From NCBI RefSeq assembly GCF_000615905.1, contig NZ_BAMN01000004.1, forward strand, positions 1 to 64,000: 64,000 nucleotides of DNA, written 5' to 3'. Both the position numbers and the translations under genes were made by a program. The notes beneath the pieces were generated by a model. The model did not search any database. It was not told the DNA's origin and saw only the letters and a list, made by a program, of their open reading frames with translations. Below, in pieces: positions 18,853-28,148 of this stretch (position 1 is the stretch's first letter; every line of letters begins with the position of its first letter). Source of the DNA: Companilactobacillus nodensis DSM 19682 = JCM 14932 = NBRC 107160 (GTDB taxonomy: Bacteria; Bacillota; Bacilli; Lactobacillales; Lactobacillaceae).

Positions 18853-21207
18853 TTACAAATCAACGATCGTTGCGCCAGAACCACCGGAACTGGCTGGTGC
18901 ATATCCAAATGACTTCACACGTGGATTGCGCTGTAAGTACTTAGTAACACCTTTTCTGATTACACCAGTACCGAAGCCATGAACGATCGTAACTTGATTA
19001 TATCCAGCCAATAATGCCGAATCAATATATTGATCAAGCTCAGTCATTGCCTCTTCATATCTCTTACCACGTAAGTCTAACTTACTTGATAAACCTGAAC
19101 TCTTAGTTCTTCTAACCATTGTTGGTTTCTTCTCAGATTCTTCTGGCTTAGCATCTGTCTTCTCCAAGTCATCTTCTGAGAACTTCATCTTCAAGATACC
19201 TAATTGAACTTCGTATTGATTGTTCTTATCCTTACGGACGATCGTACCAATTTGACCATATGTCAAAGCCTTAACTTCGTCACCGACTTTGAGTTGTTGT
19301 TTGCGCTTATTACGTCTAAGAACTTTATTCTTCTTAACCGCTTCATCTTGATGAAGGTTCTTCAAGCCGGTCTTGGCAGAAATAATCTGATCTTCCTTAA
19401 CCGCTACACCAGCTTGTTCCAACTTACGCAGACGATCAATAATCTTATCGGATTCTTTACGCGATTTAGAAACGATTTGATTAGCACGCACTTTGGCAGC
19501 TTGAATTTCAGATTCCTTAGAGTTGTCTAATTCAGTACGCTTCTTCTCATAATCATCTTCAATTTCTTTATTGTGAGTAAGTTGAGCATTCAAATCTTCA
19601 TTTTTCTTTTCAAACTCTTTACGACGATTTTCAAGATCCTTGATCATATTGTTCAAATCTTGGCTTTCACCACTCATCAAACTTTGTCCACGATCAACAA
19701 CTTCTCGATCCATACCCAATCTAGCCGCAATATTAAAGGCATTACTTGATCCCGGAATACCGATCATCAAACGGTAAGTTGGCTTCAATGACTTCTCATC
19801 GAATTCCATGGAGGCATTGATCGTATCAGTTGTATTGTAAGCATAAACTTTCAATTCAGGATAGTGAGTCGTCGCCATGATCACGCAATCAGACTTCGAT
19901 AATTTCTCCAAAATGGCGATAGCAATAGCTGCACCTTCTTGAGGATCAGTACCAGCACCCAATTCATCGATCAAGACAAGGCTACGTTCTGAAACCTTAT
20001 GCATAATATTAATAATATTATCCATATGAGATGAGAATGTACTTAGGTTTTGTTCGATTGACTGTTCATCACCAATATCAACGAAAATTTCATCAAAAAC
20101 TGCCACTTGACTCTCTTCATGAGCAGGGATGAATAACCCTGCTTGAGCCATTGCTTGGATCAAACCTAAGGTCTTCATGGTGATAGTTTTACCACCAGTA
20201 TTAGGACCTGTGATCAGCATCGTCTTGTAATCATCACCAATCTTAATGTCGTTGGCAATAACACGATCTGGATCGATCAGTGGATGTTTGGCATCTTTTA
20301 GATCCACAACGTGATCATCTGAGATCAATGGTTCAGTTCCCTTGATTTCATTGGCATATTTAGCTTTGGCATTGATCAAATCAAATTCGCCCAAAACTTC
20401 ATTATTCTTAACAATGTCATCGATCTCCGGACGAACTAAATCAGATAATTGATTTAAGATTCTGATTTCTTCAAGTTTCTCTGATGTCTGTGAATCGTGT
20501 AATCGATTATTAAGCCCTACAACGGCTTCTGGCTCAATATAAAGAGTTTGTCCACTGGCACTCTGATCGTGTACCACACCGCCAAATTTGGCACGGTATT
20601 CCGTTTTAACTGGTACAACGAATCTGTCATCACGCAAAGTAACGATTGACTCCGTCAAATACTTAGTATTCTTACCACGAGTGTAACGTTCCATTGAACT
20701 TCTTATGTCACTATTCAGACGACTGATTTGTTCACGAATATACTTCAAATCATCCGAAGCAGTATCCAATACTCGACCTGTATCATCGACTGATTTGGTG
20801 ATACGCGTTGTCAAACCTGGATTATCGATCAATTTTTCATTTAAGTCATATAACTGGCGTAAGTCGATTTGATCATCTTTTAGTTTTTCAAAGAATTCTT
20901 TTAGTTCACTAGTATTCTTAAGAACCTCACCAATAGCTGCCAATTCAGTTCCGTTAAGATTACCATCTTTCTTTAAACGATTAGCTTGATCATGCAGATC
21001 AGCTAATTTTCTAACTGGAATTTCCCCTTTAAAACGAACAATATCCATTCCATCTTTTGTTTGATCGATCAAACGTTGAACGATCGACTCAACAGACATG
21101 GGCATAAGCTTTTTGAGAAGGGTGTTTCCACGTGATGTGATCAAGAATTTGCCAATTTCAGCTTTGATTTTGTCAAACTCTAGCACATTTAAAGCTTTAT
21201 TATTCAT
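18853..21207 (-). CDS. mutS2: MutS2 (Smr-domain MutS paralogue; endonuclease / ribosome rescue factor)
   Basis: A 784-residue protein. The core has the ABC-type ATPase (Walker A LITGPNTGGKT near residue 330, then IDELGAGTDPQEG and ATTHYPELK), then a coiled coil (about 510-620), a KOW-like segment (VGDEVKALTYGQIGTIV) and a C-terminal Smr domain (LDLRGKRYEEAM, IVHGFGTGVIRKGV). It lacks the mismatch-recognition domain of MutS. MutS2 is linked to suppression of recombination and to splitting collided ribosomes. The choice between these is not resolved by sequence. Confidence 0.92.
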   Translation of the reverse strand: MNNKALNVLEFDKIKAEIGKFLITSRGNTLLKKLMPMSVESIVQRLIDQTKDGMDIVRFKGEIPVRKLADLHDQANRLKKDGNLNGTELAAIGEVLKNTSELKEFFEKLKDDQIDLRQLYDLNEKLIDNPGLTTRITKSVDDTGRVLDTASDDLKYIREQISRLNSDIRSSMERYTRGKNTKYLTESIVTLRDDRFVVPVKTEYRAKFGGVVHDQSASGQTLYIEPEAVVGLNNRLHDSQTSEKLEEIRILNQLSDLVRPEIDDIVKNNEVLGEFDLINAKAKYANEIKGTEPLISDDHVVDLKDAKHPLIDPDRVIANDIKIGDDYKTMLITGPNTGGKTITMKTLGLIQAMAQAGLFIPAHEESQVAVFDEIFVDIGDEQSIEQNLSTFSSHMDNIINIMHKVSERSLVLIDELGAGTDPQEGAAIAIAILEKLSKSDCVIMATTHYPELKVYAYNTTDTINASMEFDEKSLKPTYRLMIGIPGSSNAFNIAARLGMDREVVDRGQSLMSGESQDLNNMIKDLENRRKEFEKKNEDLNAQLTHNKEIEDDYEKKRTELDNSKESEIQAAKVRANQIVSKSRKESDKIIDRLRKLEQAGVAVKEDQIISAKTGLKNLHQDEAVKKNKVLRRNKRKQQLKVGDEVKALTYGQIGTIVRKDKNNQYEVQLGILKMKFSEDDLEKTDAKPEESEKKPTMVRRTKSSGLSSKLDLRGKRYEEAMTELDQYIDSALLAGYNQVTIVHGFGTGVIRKGVTKYLQRNPRVKSFGYAPASSGGSGATIVDL

Positions 21208-21225
21208 ATCTACTCCCTATACCTA

Positions 21226-21264
21226 TAAAAGAAGGCTGAAACAAAATAAATTGTTTCAGCCCAA
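21226..21264 (-). terminator. Probable intrinsic terminator after cvpA
   Basis: GGCTGAAACAA / TTGTTTCAGCC with TTCTTTT on the minus strand. It lies between cvpA and mutS2. Confidence 0.7.
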
Positions 21265-21274
21265 TTATTAAATT

Positions 21275-21808
21275 TTATATCCATAAATCAGTTAACACTG
21301 ATGTTAAAACTGGCGTACTTCTAATCATCGTTGAAGCAACAAATGAGTGTTGCAAAGCGTTTTGAATTCCGCTAACGGGAATCATTGCAAGTGTCAAAAG
21401 AATCATAAAGACCGCTACATAAGTAACGAGCAGCCCCAAAATTCCACCACTCAATAGGTTAATATCATTAAACATTGGATAGTATGTCAGACGCTTAAAG
21501 TAAAGTCCGACAAAACGTACGATGATCCATCCAATAAAGCACACAAAGATAAAAGCAAAGGCACGATAAAATGCATCATCCAATTCCAGACCTACTTTAG
21601 TTGAGAAGAAAGCAAATTCACTCCCCAAACTAGCAGAAGGATAAGGAACAATCATTTCAAATTTTGGTCCTAATGCTCTGAAGGACAACAAAGCGATCCC
21701 AAAGAAAATCGCAAATCCAACTGTAAAAAATGCTTGCATAACTAGTCCACGTCGGGCACCAACGTAAAAACCATAGACTAAAAATAAAATTAGTAACAGA
21801 CTCAGCAT
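21275..21808 (-). CDS. CvpA family membrane protein
   Basis: A 177-residue protein with four predicted membrane helices and the CvpA opening (LLILFLVYGFYVGARRGLVMQAF). CvpA was described for colicin V production in E. coli, but most family members have an unsettled envelope role. AAGGGG supports the ATG at 21808. It lies upstream of mutS2, the same order as in Bacillus (yshB-mutS2). Confidence 0.8.
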   Translation of the reverse strand: MLSLLLILFLVYGFYVGARRGLVMQAFFTVGFAIFFGIALLSFRALGPKFEMIVPYPSASLGSEFAFFSTKVGLELDDAFYRAFAFIFVCFIGWIIVRFVGLYFKRLTYYPMFNDINLLSGGILGLLVTYVAVFMILLTLAMIPVSGIQNALQHSFVASTMIRSTPVLTSVLTDLWI

Positions 21809-21833
21809 TATATCCCCTTAAATAAAAAGTTCC

Positions 21834-21873
21834 AAAAACCATGGATCAATAAATAAATCGATCCATGGTTTCT
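21834..21873 (-). terminator. Hairpin after yrzB, probable terminator
   Basis: AAACCATGGATC / GATCCATGGTTT forms a 12-bp perfect stem. The T-run on the minus strand is short (TTTTTGG), so termination may be partial. Confidence 0.6.
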
Positions 21874-21879
21874 GATAAA

Positions 21880-22188
21880 CTATTGATCTTGACCGTCATC
21901 TGACGTAAAAGTATTCAAAACTTCTTGAACCATGTCCCATTCCTCTGGGTCTTCAATTGGTAGAAGGTCTCCGGCAGTAACATCACCGTTTTCATCTGGT
22001 TCAAATGAATAAGCTTGAAGTTCTACTTCATCAGAATCTTCATCTGCTTTGGGATATAGAAAGACATAAGACTTACCATAATCCTCTGAATCAAAGGTAA
22101 ATAGAATCTTATATGTTTCCGCATTACCTTGATCATCACTTAGTGTAACTTCATCCAAATCTTTTGGTGATTCTGGATTTTCATTCAT
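21880..22188 (-). CDS. yrzB: DUF1292 (YrzB) family protein
   Basis: A very acidic protein of 102 residues (VTLSDDQGNAETYKILFTFDSEDYGKSYVFLYPK, then LQAYSFEPDENGD), matching DUF1292. Function unknown. It is part of the widespread ireB-ruvX-yrzB operon after alaS. GAGG eight bases from the ATG at 22188 decides the start over an upstream GTG. Confidence 0.85.
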   Translation of the reverse strand: MNENPESPKDLDEVTLSDDQGNAETYKILFTFDSEDYGKSYVFLYPKADEDSDEVELQAYSFEPDENGDVTAGDLLPIEDPEEWDMVQEVLNTFTSDDGQDQ

Positions 22189-22219
22189 AAATATCACCTC
22201 AAACGAGTCATTAAACTCA

Positions 22220-22654
22220 TTATTCTTTCGTTAATTTACCTTTTGCATCGAGGTAATTTTGTAGAATCATCTCAGCCGCAATTTTATCGATAACTTTTTT
22301 TCTTTTACTGCGCGAAACATTTGCTTCGTCAACTAGCATACGTTCCGCTTGGACTGTTGTTAATCTCTCGTCAATAAAATCAACTGGCAGGTTAAATCTA
22401 TCTACTACCATTTGTCCATATTCACGGGACTTCTCAGCTCTTGGTCCTTCAGTGTTATTCATATTCTTAGGTAATCCCAAAACAACCCCTGTTGCTTGCT
22501 TTTCCTTAATGATCTCACCTAATCTATCCAAACCAAATTCTTCTTTATCCTCATTGATTCGAATGATCTCGACACCTTGAGCAGTCCATCCCAATAAGTC
22601 ACTTACAGACACACCAACGGTTCTGGAGCCAACGTCTAATCCTAATAAGCGCAT
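22220..22654 (-). CDS. ruvX: Holliday junction resolvase-like protein RuvX (YqgF)
   Basis: A 144-residue RNase H-fold protein: [64 protein letters not shown]-like end. YqgF proteins act as pre-16S rRNA nucleases or resolvases; the RNA role is favoured in E. coli. The start overlaps the ireB stop (TAATG), so it is translationally coupled to that gene. Confidence 0.9.
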   Translation of the reverse strand: MRLLGLDVGSRTVGVSVSDLLGWTAQGVEIIRINEDKEEFGLDRLGEIIKEKQATGVVLGLPKNMNNTEGPRAEKSREYGQMVVDRFNLPVDFIDERLTTVQAERMLVDEANVSRSKRKKVIDKIAAEMILQNYLDAKGKLTKE

Positions 22655-22911
22655 TATTTGCCTTCGTTGAGATAACTCTTAACTAATTCTTCGATTATCT
22701 CATCTCGTTCGTGTTTTAGAATCAAGTTTCTAGCGTCGTTATGACGTGGAATGTAGGCAGGATCACCAGATAATAGGTATCCAACAATTTGGTTAATTGG
22801 ATTATAGCCCTTTTCTTCTAGCGATTGGTAAACACTTTGCAATGTTTCTTTGACGTCCTTGCCTTTGTTTTCATTAAAATCAAAACTCATTGTTTTATCA
22901 AGTGAACTCAT
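22654..22911 (-). CDS. IreB family regulatory phosphoprotein (YrzL)
   Basis: An 85-residue protein: [57 protein letters not shown] in overview, the IreB/DUF965 signature. In Enterococcus, IreB is a substrate of the kinase IreK and affects cephalosporin tolerance. The threonines targeted there lie near the N-terminus, and a Thr is present here at residue 7. GGAGG precedes the start. The operon partners are alaS, ruvX and yrzB. Confidence 0.88.
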   Translation of the reverse strand: MSSLDKTMSFDFNENKGKDVKETLQSVYQSLEEKGYNPINQIVGYLLSGDPAYIPRHNDARNLILKHERDEIIEELVKSYLNEGK

Positions 22912-22974
22912 GGCAAACCTCCATATAGCAAAAATTTAAGTGACCAGAAAGATTCATTACAATTATAGCCCACT

Positions 22975-25614
22975 TTAATAAGATTTAATAACATCTTTGG
23001 CTAATTGTAACGCATTTGTAAGACCAGCGGGATTTTTACCACCGGCTTGGGCCATATCCGGACGACCACCGCCGCCACCTTGAATTTCTTTTGCAATCTT
23101 CTTGATCACATCTCCAGCTTTGACACCGCGAGCTTGAGCATCCTTGCTGACAGCTACAACAAGACTGGCCTTTTTATCAGCACTACCGCCTAATACCAAG
23201 ATGTCAGAAGATTGATCATTCTTCCACTTGTCGGCCATTTGTCTTAATGTTGCCATATCAGCTGGAATCGCATTAGCGATAACCTTAAAATCATTGATTT
23301 CTTCAATCTTGTCGAAGACTTCAGCTGATTTTTGACTTGTAAGTTTTACCTTCAAGTTTTGGTTATCACGATTCAAGGCTTTGTTATCTTCAACCAATTG
23401 CGCAGCACGGGCTGGCACATCCTTCAATTGGTTGACTTTCATATTTCTGGCTGTTTCTTGTAACAATTGTAATTGATTACTTAAGTATTCGAATGCTTCC
23501 TCACCAGTTACAGCTTCTACTCTTCGAATACCCGAGCCAATAGCTGACTCTGAAGTAATTTTGAATAATCCTAATTCAGAAGTATTGCGGGCGTGAGTAC
23601 CACCACAGAACTCAGTTGAGTAATCATCAATCTCAACAACACGAACAATGTCACCATATTTTTCACTGAACATGGCGATTGCACCCTTTTTCTTTTTAGC
23701 TTCTTCAATAGGTAATACTTCTGTCTTAACGGGAATAGCATCCCAAATCTTCTCATTAACGATCTTCTCAAGATGACTGATCTGTTCATCTGTTAAGGCT
23801 TGGTTACTATTAAAATCAAATCTTAGATAACCTGGTTCAACTAATGAACCAGCTTGGTGAGTTCTTTCGCCAACGACTTCACGCAAGGCTTGATCTAACA
23901 AGTGAGTTGCTGTGTGGTTGTGACGAACTTTTTCACGGAAATCTCCATCGATCTTAAGTTCGTATTCGTCATTCTTGTTCAAAGTACTTGAAACAGTAAC
24001 GACATGAATATTTTGACCATTTGGTGCATGTTGAACATCGGTAACTTCAGCTACTTGATTACCACTCATATCATAGATACCACCGATATCAGCAACTTGT
24101 CCACCCATTTCAGCATAAAATGGCGTCTTGTCAAAGATCAATTGAGCTTGGCCAACGTCCACAGATTCCACTTCAGAATCACTTACAATAATATCCTTCA
24201 GTGTAGCCTTGATCTCATTGTTATCATAACCAACGAACTCACTAGGCGTCTTGATTTCCATCAAAGTTTCATCTTGCATACCCATTGATTGTAAGTTTCC
24301 ACGGGCAGAACGAGCACGTTGCTTTTGTTCTTCCATGTTCTTCTTGAAGCCATCTTCATCAACGTCAAGACCTTCATCATGTGCGTACTCGCGAGTCATT
24401 TCCAATGGGAATCCGTAAGTATCATAAAGCTTGAAAGCGTCAGCGCCATCAATAATTTTTTTATTATTTTTATGAAGAGAATCAATTATACCATTCAATA
24501 ATGATAATCCATCATTAAGTGTTTCAGAAAAACGCTTCTCTTCTAGTTCAATTGTTTTAGCAATAAATTCTTTTTGTTGGCTAACTTCTGGATAGTAGCT
24601 CTCCATGATTTGACCAACGATTGGAACTAATTTGTACAAGAATGGTCCATTGATACCTAACTTCTTACCATTAAGAACCGCCCGTCTGATCAAACGTCTG
24701 ATAACATAGCCACGACCTTCATTTGAAGGTAATGCACCATCACCAACAGCGAAGGAAACAGTTCTAGCATGGTCAGCGATAATCTTGAATGAGATATCGT
24801 CTTCCTTATTGGCATCATACTTGCGTCCATCACTTAATGATTCAACGTGATCGATAATTGGCTTGAATAAGTCAGTTTCAAAATTAGTCTTTGTACCTTG
24901 AAGAATGGAAACCAGACGTTCTAGTCCCATACCCGTATCAATGTTCTTATGTGGTTGTTCAACATACTTGCCACTTGGCAAATGATTGAGTTCTGAGAAA
25001 ACGATGTTCCAAACTTCAAGATATCTTTCGTTCTCACCACCAGGATAGTTCTCTGGATCATCTTCAGCCAAGTTGTTGAAGCTTTGACCACGATCATAAA
25101 AGATCTCTGAATCGGGACCACAAGGGCCTTCACCGATATCCCAGAAGTTATCTTCAATTTTCAAAATATGGTCTTGAGCAATACCTACTTCTGCCCAAAG
25201 TTTTTGAGTTTCGGTATCCTTAGGATAAGTAGTTACATATAGTAAATTTTTGTCCATATCTAACCATTCAGGACTTGTTAAGAATTCAAAAGCCCAAGGA
25301 ATAACTTCTTTCTTGAAGTAATCACCAACAGAAAAGTTACCAAGCATTTCAAAGAATGTTTGGTGACGGGCAGTTTTTCCGACATTTTCAATATCATTTG
25401 TACGAATACACTTTTGAGCATTAGTGATACGTGGATTCTTAGGAATCACTGTACCGTCAAAATACTTCTTCAATGTAGCAACACCTGAGTTGACCCATAA
25501 CAACGTTGGATCGTTGACTGGTACTAGTGATGCACTGGGTTCAATTGTGTGACCCTTTGTTTGAAAGAAGTCCAAAAACATCTTTCTGATTTCAGCACTT
25601 GATAAATTTTTCAT
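22975..25614 (-). CDS. alaS: Alanyl-tRNA synthetase
   Basis: An 879-residue synthetase. It contains the class II catalytic core (KNLSSAEIRKMFLDFF, HTIEPSASLVP, the aminoacylation domain to about residue 450), the editing domain with zinc-type motifs (HNHTATHLLDQALREVVG, DDYSTEFCGGTHARNT) and the C-terminal DHHA1 glycine-rich region (GGGGGRPDMAQAGG). The start at 25614 follows GGGGAG by five bases. An in-frame extension of 25 codons upstream lies inside the T-box and is not translated. It is regulated by the T-box leader and followed by ireB-ruvX-yrzB. Confidence 0.95.
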   Translation of the reverse strand: MKNLSSAEIRKMFLDFFQTKGHTIEPSASLVPVNDPTLLWVNSGVATLKKYFDGTVIPKNPRITNAQKCIRTNDIENVGKTARHQTFFEMLGNFSVGDYFKKEVIPWAFEFLTSPEWLDMDKNLLYVTTYPKDTETQKLWAEVGIAQDHILKIEDNFWDIGEGPCGPDSEIFYDRGQSFNNLAEDDPENYPGGENERYLEVWNIVFSELNHLPSGKYVEQPHKNIDTGMGLERLVSILQGTKTNFETDLFKPIIDHVESLSDGRKYDANKEDDISFKIIADHARTVSFAVGDGALPSNEGRGYVIRRLIRRAVLNGKKLGINGPFLYKLVPIVGQIMESYYPEVSQQKEFIAKTIELEEKRFSETLNDGLSLLNGIIDSLHKNNKKIIDGADAFKLYDTYGFPLEMTREYAHDEGLDVDEDGFKKNMEEQKQRARSARGNLQSMGMQDETLMEIKTPSEFVGYDNNEIKATLKDIIVSDSEVESVDVGQAQLIFDKTPFYAEMGGQVADIGGIYDMSGNQVAEVTDVQHAPNGQNIHVVTVSSTLNKNDEYELKIDGDFREKVRHNHTATHLLDQALREVVGERTHQAGSLVEPGYLRFDFNSNQALTDEQISHLEKIVNEKIWDAIPVKTEVLPIEEAKKKKGAIAMFSEKYGDIVRVVEIDDYSTEFCGGTHARNTSELGLFKITSESAIGSGIRRVEAVTGEEAFEYLSNQLQLLQETARNMKVNQLKDVPARAAQLVEDNKALNRDNQNLKVKLTSQKSAEVFDKIEEINDFKVIANAIPADMATLRQMADKWKNDQSSDILVLGGSADKKASLVVAVSKDAQARGVKAGDVIKKIAKEIQGGGGGRPDMAQAGGKNPAGLTNALQLAKDVIKSY

Positions 25615-25621
25615 TTTTACT

Positions 25622-25814
25622 CCCCTTAAAAAAAGAGAAAACCGTTGCATATCCAAGGACGCTACTGCGCGGTACCACCTTGTTTGCAACGATTTTCGTT
25701 AGCCTCTCAACAATTATTATTTACATTTTAATTGGCAGCATCTAACGAACAACAACCTAGGCGTTCACACCAATTAGCCCTCTCTGATAGGGTTGACAGT
25801 TAGATATATCCAAT
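25622..25814 (-). promoter_or_regulatory. T-box riboswitch leader (alanine) of alaS
   Basis: On the minus strand the leader has the T-box core AAGGTGGTACCGCG, a long terminator hairpin (GAAAATCGTTGCA / TGCAACGGTTTTC) and a T-run ending just before the alaS ribosome binding site. The base of stem I pairs ATTGG with CCAAT and ATCTAAC with GTTAGAT. The 3' side of the internal loop between these helices holds GCT, an alanine codon, at 25737-25739. This places the specifier. Uncharged tRNA-Ala would favour the antiterminator and alaS expression. Confidence 0.92.
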
Positions 25815-25818
25815 GAAA

Positions 25819-25847
25819 ATATTAACTACCGATGGAAAAAAAGTCAA
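25819..25847 (-). promoter_or_regulatory. SigA-type promoter of the alaS T-box transcript
   Basis: TTGACT (25842-25847), 17-base spacer, TATA-like TAATAT (25819-25824), on the minus strand. The start is expected near 25812, exactly where stem I of the T-box begins. Confidence 0.75.
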
Positions 25848-25850
25848 CTA

Positions 25851-27191
25851 CTAACTTCCACGACGCTTATCTCTTTGCGCCTTCATAGCTTGACGATTCT
25901 TAATACGGGTTTTTTGACGTTTGTCAGTTGAAATAGCTTGTCTAATTCTCTTCTTATAACCAGGCTTTTTCTTAGTCTTTTGCTTCTTAACGAATCCGAC
26001 CAATTTTGGCTCAAGTTTTTCATGTGTAGCATGACGTTGAGTACGACGATCCCTATCATAAGCTTCAACGATTTCACCATTCTTCAGATCCTTTGGTGAG
26101 AACTTGATTCCCATGTGTTCCAATTCAGCAATCTTGTTCTCTTCTCCAGGATTATACAATGTGATGGCAATACCAGACATCTTATTACGGCCAGTTCTAC
26201 CAACACGGTGAATGAAGAAGTCCAGGTCATCAGGGATTTCAGCATTGATAACATGTGATACACCATTGATATCAATTCCACGAGCAGCCAAATCTGTAGC
26301 AACAACGAATTGATATTCCATGTTCTCAACTTGTTTCATAACACGTTTTCTTTCACGAGGACTCAACCCACCGTGAATTCTAGCTACCTTCAGGCCTTTA
26401 GACTTTAAGTAGTTATAGATCTCATCAACTGACTTCTTAGTATTGGCAAAAATAAGTGCCAAGTATGGTGATCCCAAAGTCATGAGTTGATAGATCATTT
26501 CTTTCTTATCACGTCCGTGAGCGAACATTAACCAGTTATCAACATTCTTAGCGATAATACTAGAATTCTTAAGTTCAACACGTTGTGGACCCTTCATATA
26601 CTTCTTCAAGAAAGGTTCTAGACGTTGTGGAATAGTAGCTGAGAATACCATCATTTCGTGGTTCTCAGGCATCTTGCTAGCAATATGGTCGATATCATCT
26701 AAGAATCCCATATCTAAAGTCATATCCGCTTCATCGACAACAAAACGTTGAACATCATCAACGTGTAAGTCGTTCTCACGAATCATATCCCACAATCTAC
26801 CAGGAGTTCCGATAGCGATTTGAGGTTGGTGTGCATCAAGCTTTCTCTTTTGACGGTCACGATCAGCACCACCGACATAAATAAAAGCATTGTATTCTTC
26901 TGAATAATTCTTAAGGATAGCTTGAGTATCCTCATAAATTTGGTAAGCCAATTCTCTACTTGGAGTAGCAATCAAAGCTTGGACTGTTTGGTCCTTAGTG
27001 ATTGCATTCAAGATTGGCAATAAGAAGGCATGTGTCTTACCAGAACCAGTTTCTGATTGGACAATAATATCTTTCTTCTTATTAATAAGTGAGATTACAG
27101 CTTCTTGAACCGGTGTTGGTTCCTCGAATCCTATCTCCTTGAGCGATTTATTAATCGCATCATTAAAATTATATTGTGAAAATTTAGTCAT
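25851..27191 (-). CDS. cshB: DEAD-box RNA helicase, CshB type
   Basis: A 446-residue helicase. Motifs: PTPVQE (Q motif), SETGSGKTH (I), PSRELAYQ (Ia), TPGRLWD (Ib), VDEADMTLDMGF (II, DEAD), FSATIP (III), ATDLAARGIDI (V) and HRVGRTGR (VI). A basic C-terminal tail (KKQKTKKKPGYKKRIR) follows. The short core plus basic tail fits CshB, involved in RNA remodelling and cold growth. Its start directly follows the nrnA stop (TAGATG), so it is coupled with nrnA. Confidence 0.88.
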   Translation of the reverse strand: MTKFSQYNFNDAINKSLKEIGFEEPTPVQEAVISLINKKKDIIVQSETGSGKTHAFLLPILNAITKDQTVQALIATPSRELAYQIYEDTQAILKNYSEEYNAFIYVGGADRDRQKRKLDAHQPQIAIGTPGRLWDMIRENDLHVDDVQRFVVDEADMTLDMGFLDDIDHIASKMPENHEMMVFSATIPQRLEPFLKKYMKGPQRVELKNSSIIAKNVDNWLMFAHGRDKKEMIYQLMTLGSPYLALIFANTKKSVDEIYNYLKSKGLKVARIHGGLSPRERKRVMKQVENMEYQFVVATDLAARGIDINGVSHVINAEIPDDLDFFIHRVGRTGRNKMSGIAITLYNPGEENKIAELEHMGIKFSPKDLKNGEIVEAYDRDRRTQRHATHEKLEPKLVGFVKKQKTKKKPGYKKRIRQAISTDKRQKTRIKNRQAMKAQRDKRRGS

Positions 27192-28148
27192 CTATTCACC
27201 CTTCGATTTGAAATCTTTAACGATCTCAATCAATTCCTTAAACATTTGGTTTACTTCATCCAAATCCTTAGCGTTTGCACCACTAGCCAATGGATGTCCA
27301 CCGCCATCGTGTTCCTTAGCTAATCCATTAATAATTGGTCCTTGAGAACGCAAGTGCATTCTAAAAGTACCATCGTCTTTTTGAACAGCTTCTAACCATG
27401 AAGTTACTTCATGTAAGCGTCCCGGTGTAGAAACTACTGAATTAGCCTTTTCTTGGTTAATACCCAATTTCTTCATTAAATCTAAGTCAATGATGGCCAA
27501 TGCCGCACCTGATTCATCAACGTCTAAGCGATTAAACAATTCACCCTGTAACTTAGCTTGTGCCAAAGTAATTTCATTCATACTCTGATTGATACCTGAG
27601 AAGTTGATACCTAAACTAACCAACTTAGCAGCGATATTCAATGTATGCTCTGTTGTAGCTGGATACATGAAGCGACCAGTATCCCCTACTATACCAGCAT
27701 ATAAATAATACGCAACGGATTTGGTCAAACTTAATTCTTCAGTCGAATCAATTAAGTCAGCAATGATCTCTGAACATGAACTTGCATCAGTATCAACAAA
27801 TAATTGATCACCGTATGGTTCATCATTAGGATGATGATCGATCTTGATCAAAAAGTCACCACTGTTAAAACGATCATCATCAACACGTGGAGTGTTAGCT
27901 GTATCAACAGAAATAACCAAGGCTCCATTATAGTCGTCATCACTGACTTCGTCCATGGTCGACAGCCATTTGAGTCCTTCGGCATTCTTTCCACCGATCA
28001 AGATTTTTTTATCAGGATATGCTTGACGTAATGCTGTCGCAAGTCCTGTTTGTGAACCAAGTGCATCAGGATCTGGATTCTGATGGCGCAAGATAACAAT
28101 TTTATCATACTTTTTAATTGTTTCGATAATATCTGAAAAACTATTCAT
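27192..28148 (-). CDS. nrnA: Bifunctional oligoribonuclease/PAP phosphatase NrnA
   Basis: A 318-residue DHH/DHHA1 phosphoesterase. Metal-binding motifs: RHQNPDPDALGSQTGLA (about residues 21-37), SVDTANTPRVDD, KIDHHPNDEPYGD (the DHH motif) and the C-terminal GGGHPLASGA. It degrades very short RNAs and can dephosphorylate pAp. Its ATG overlaps the dinB stop (ATGA) and it is followed directly by cshB, so the three genes are a translationally coupled set. Confidence 0.9.
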   Translation of the reverse strand: MNSFSDIIETIKKYDKIVILRHQNPDPDALGSQTGLATALRQAYPDKKILIGGKNAEGLKWLSTMDEVSDDDYNGALVISVDTANTPRVDDDRFNSGDFLIKIDHHPNDEPYGDQLFVDTDASSCSEIIADLIDSTEELSLTKSVAYYLYAGIVGDTGRFMYPATTEHTLNIAAKLVSLGINFSGINQSMNEITLAQAKLQGELFNRLDVDESGAALAIIDLDLMKKLGINQEKANSVVSTPGRLHEVTSWLEAVQKDDGTFRMHLRSQGPIINGLAKEHDGGGHPLASGANAKDLDEVNQMFKELIEIVKDFKSKGE

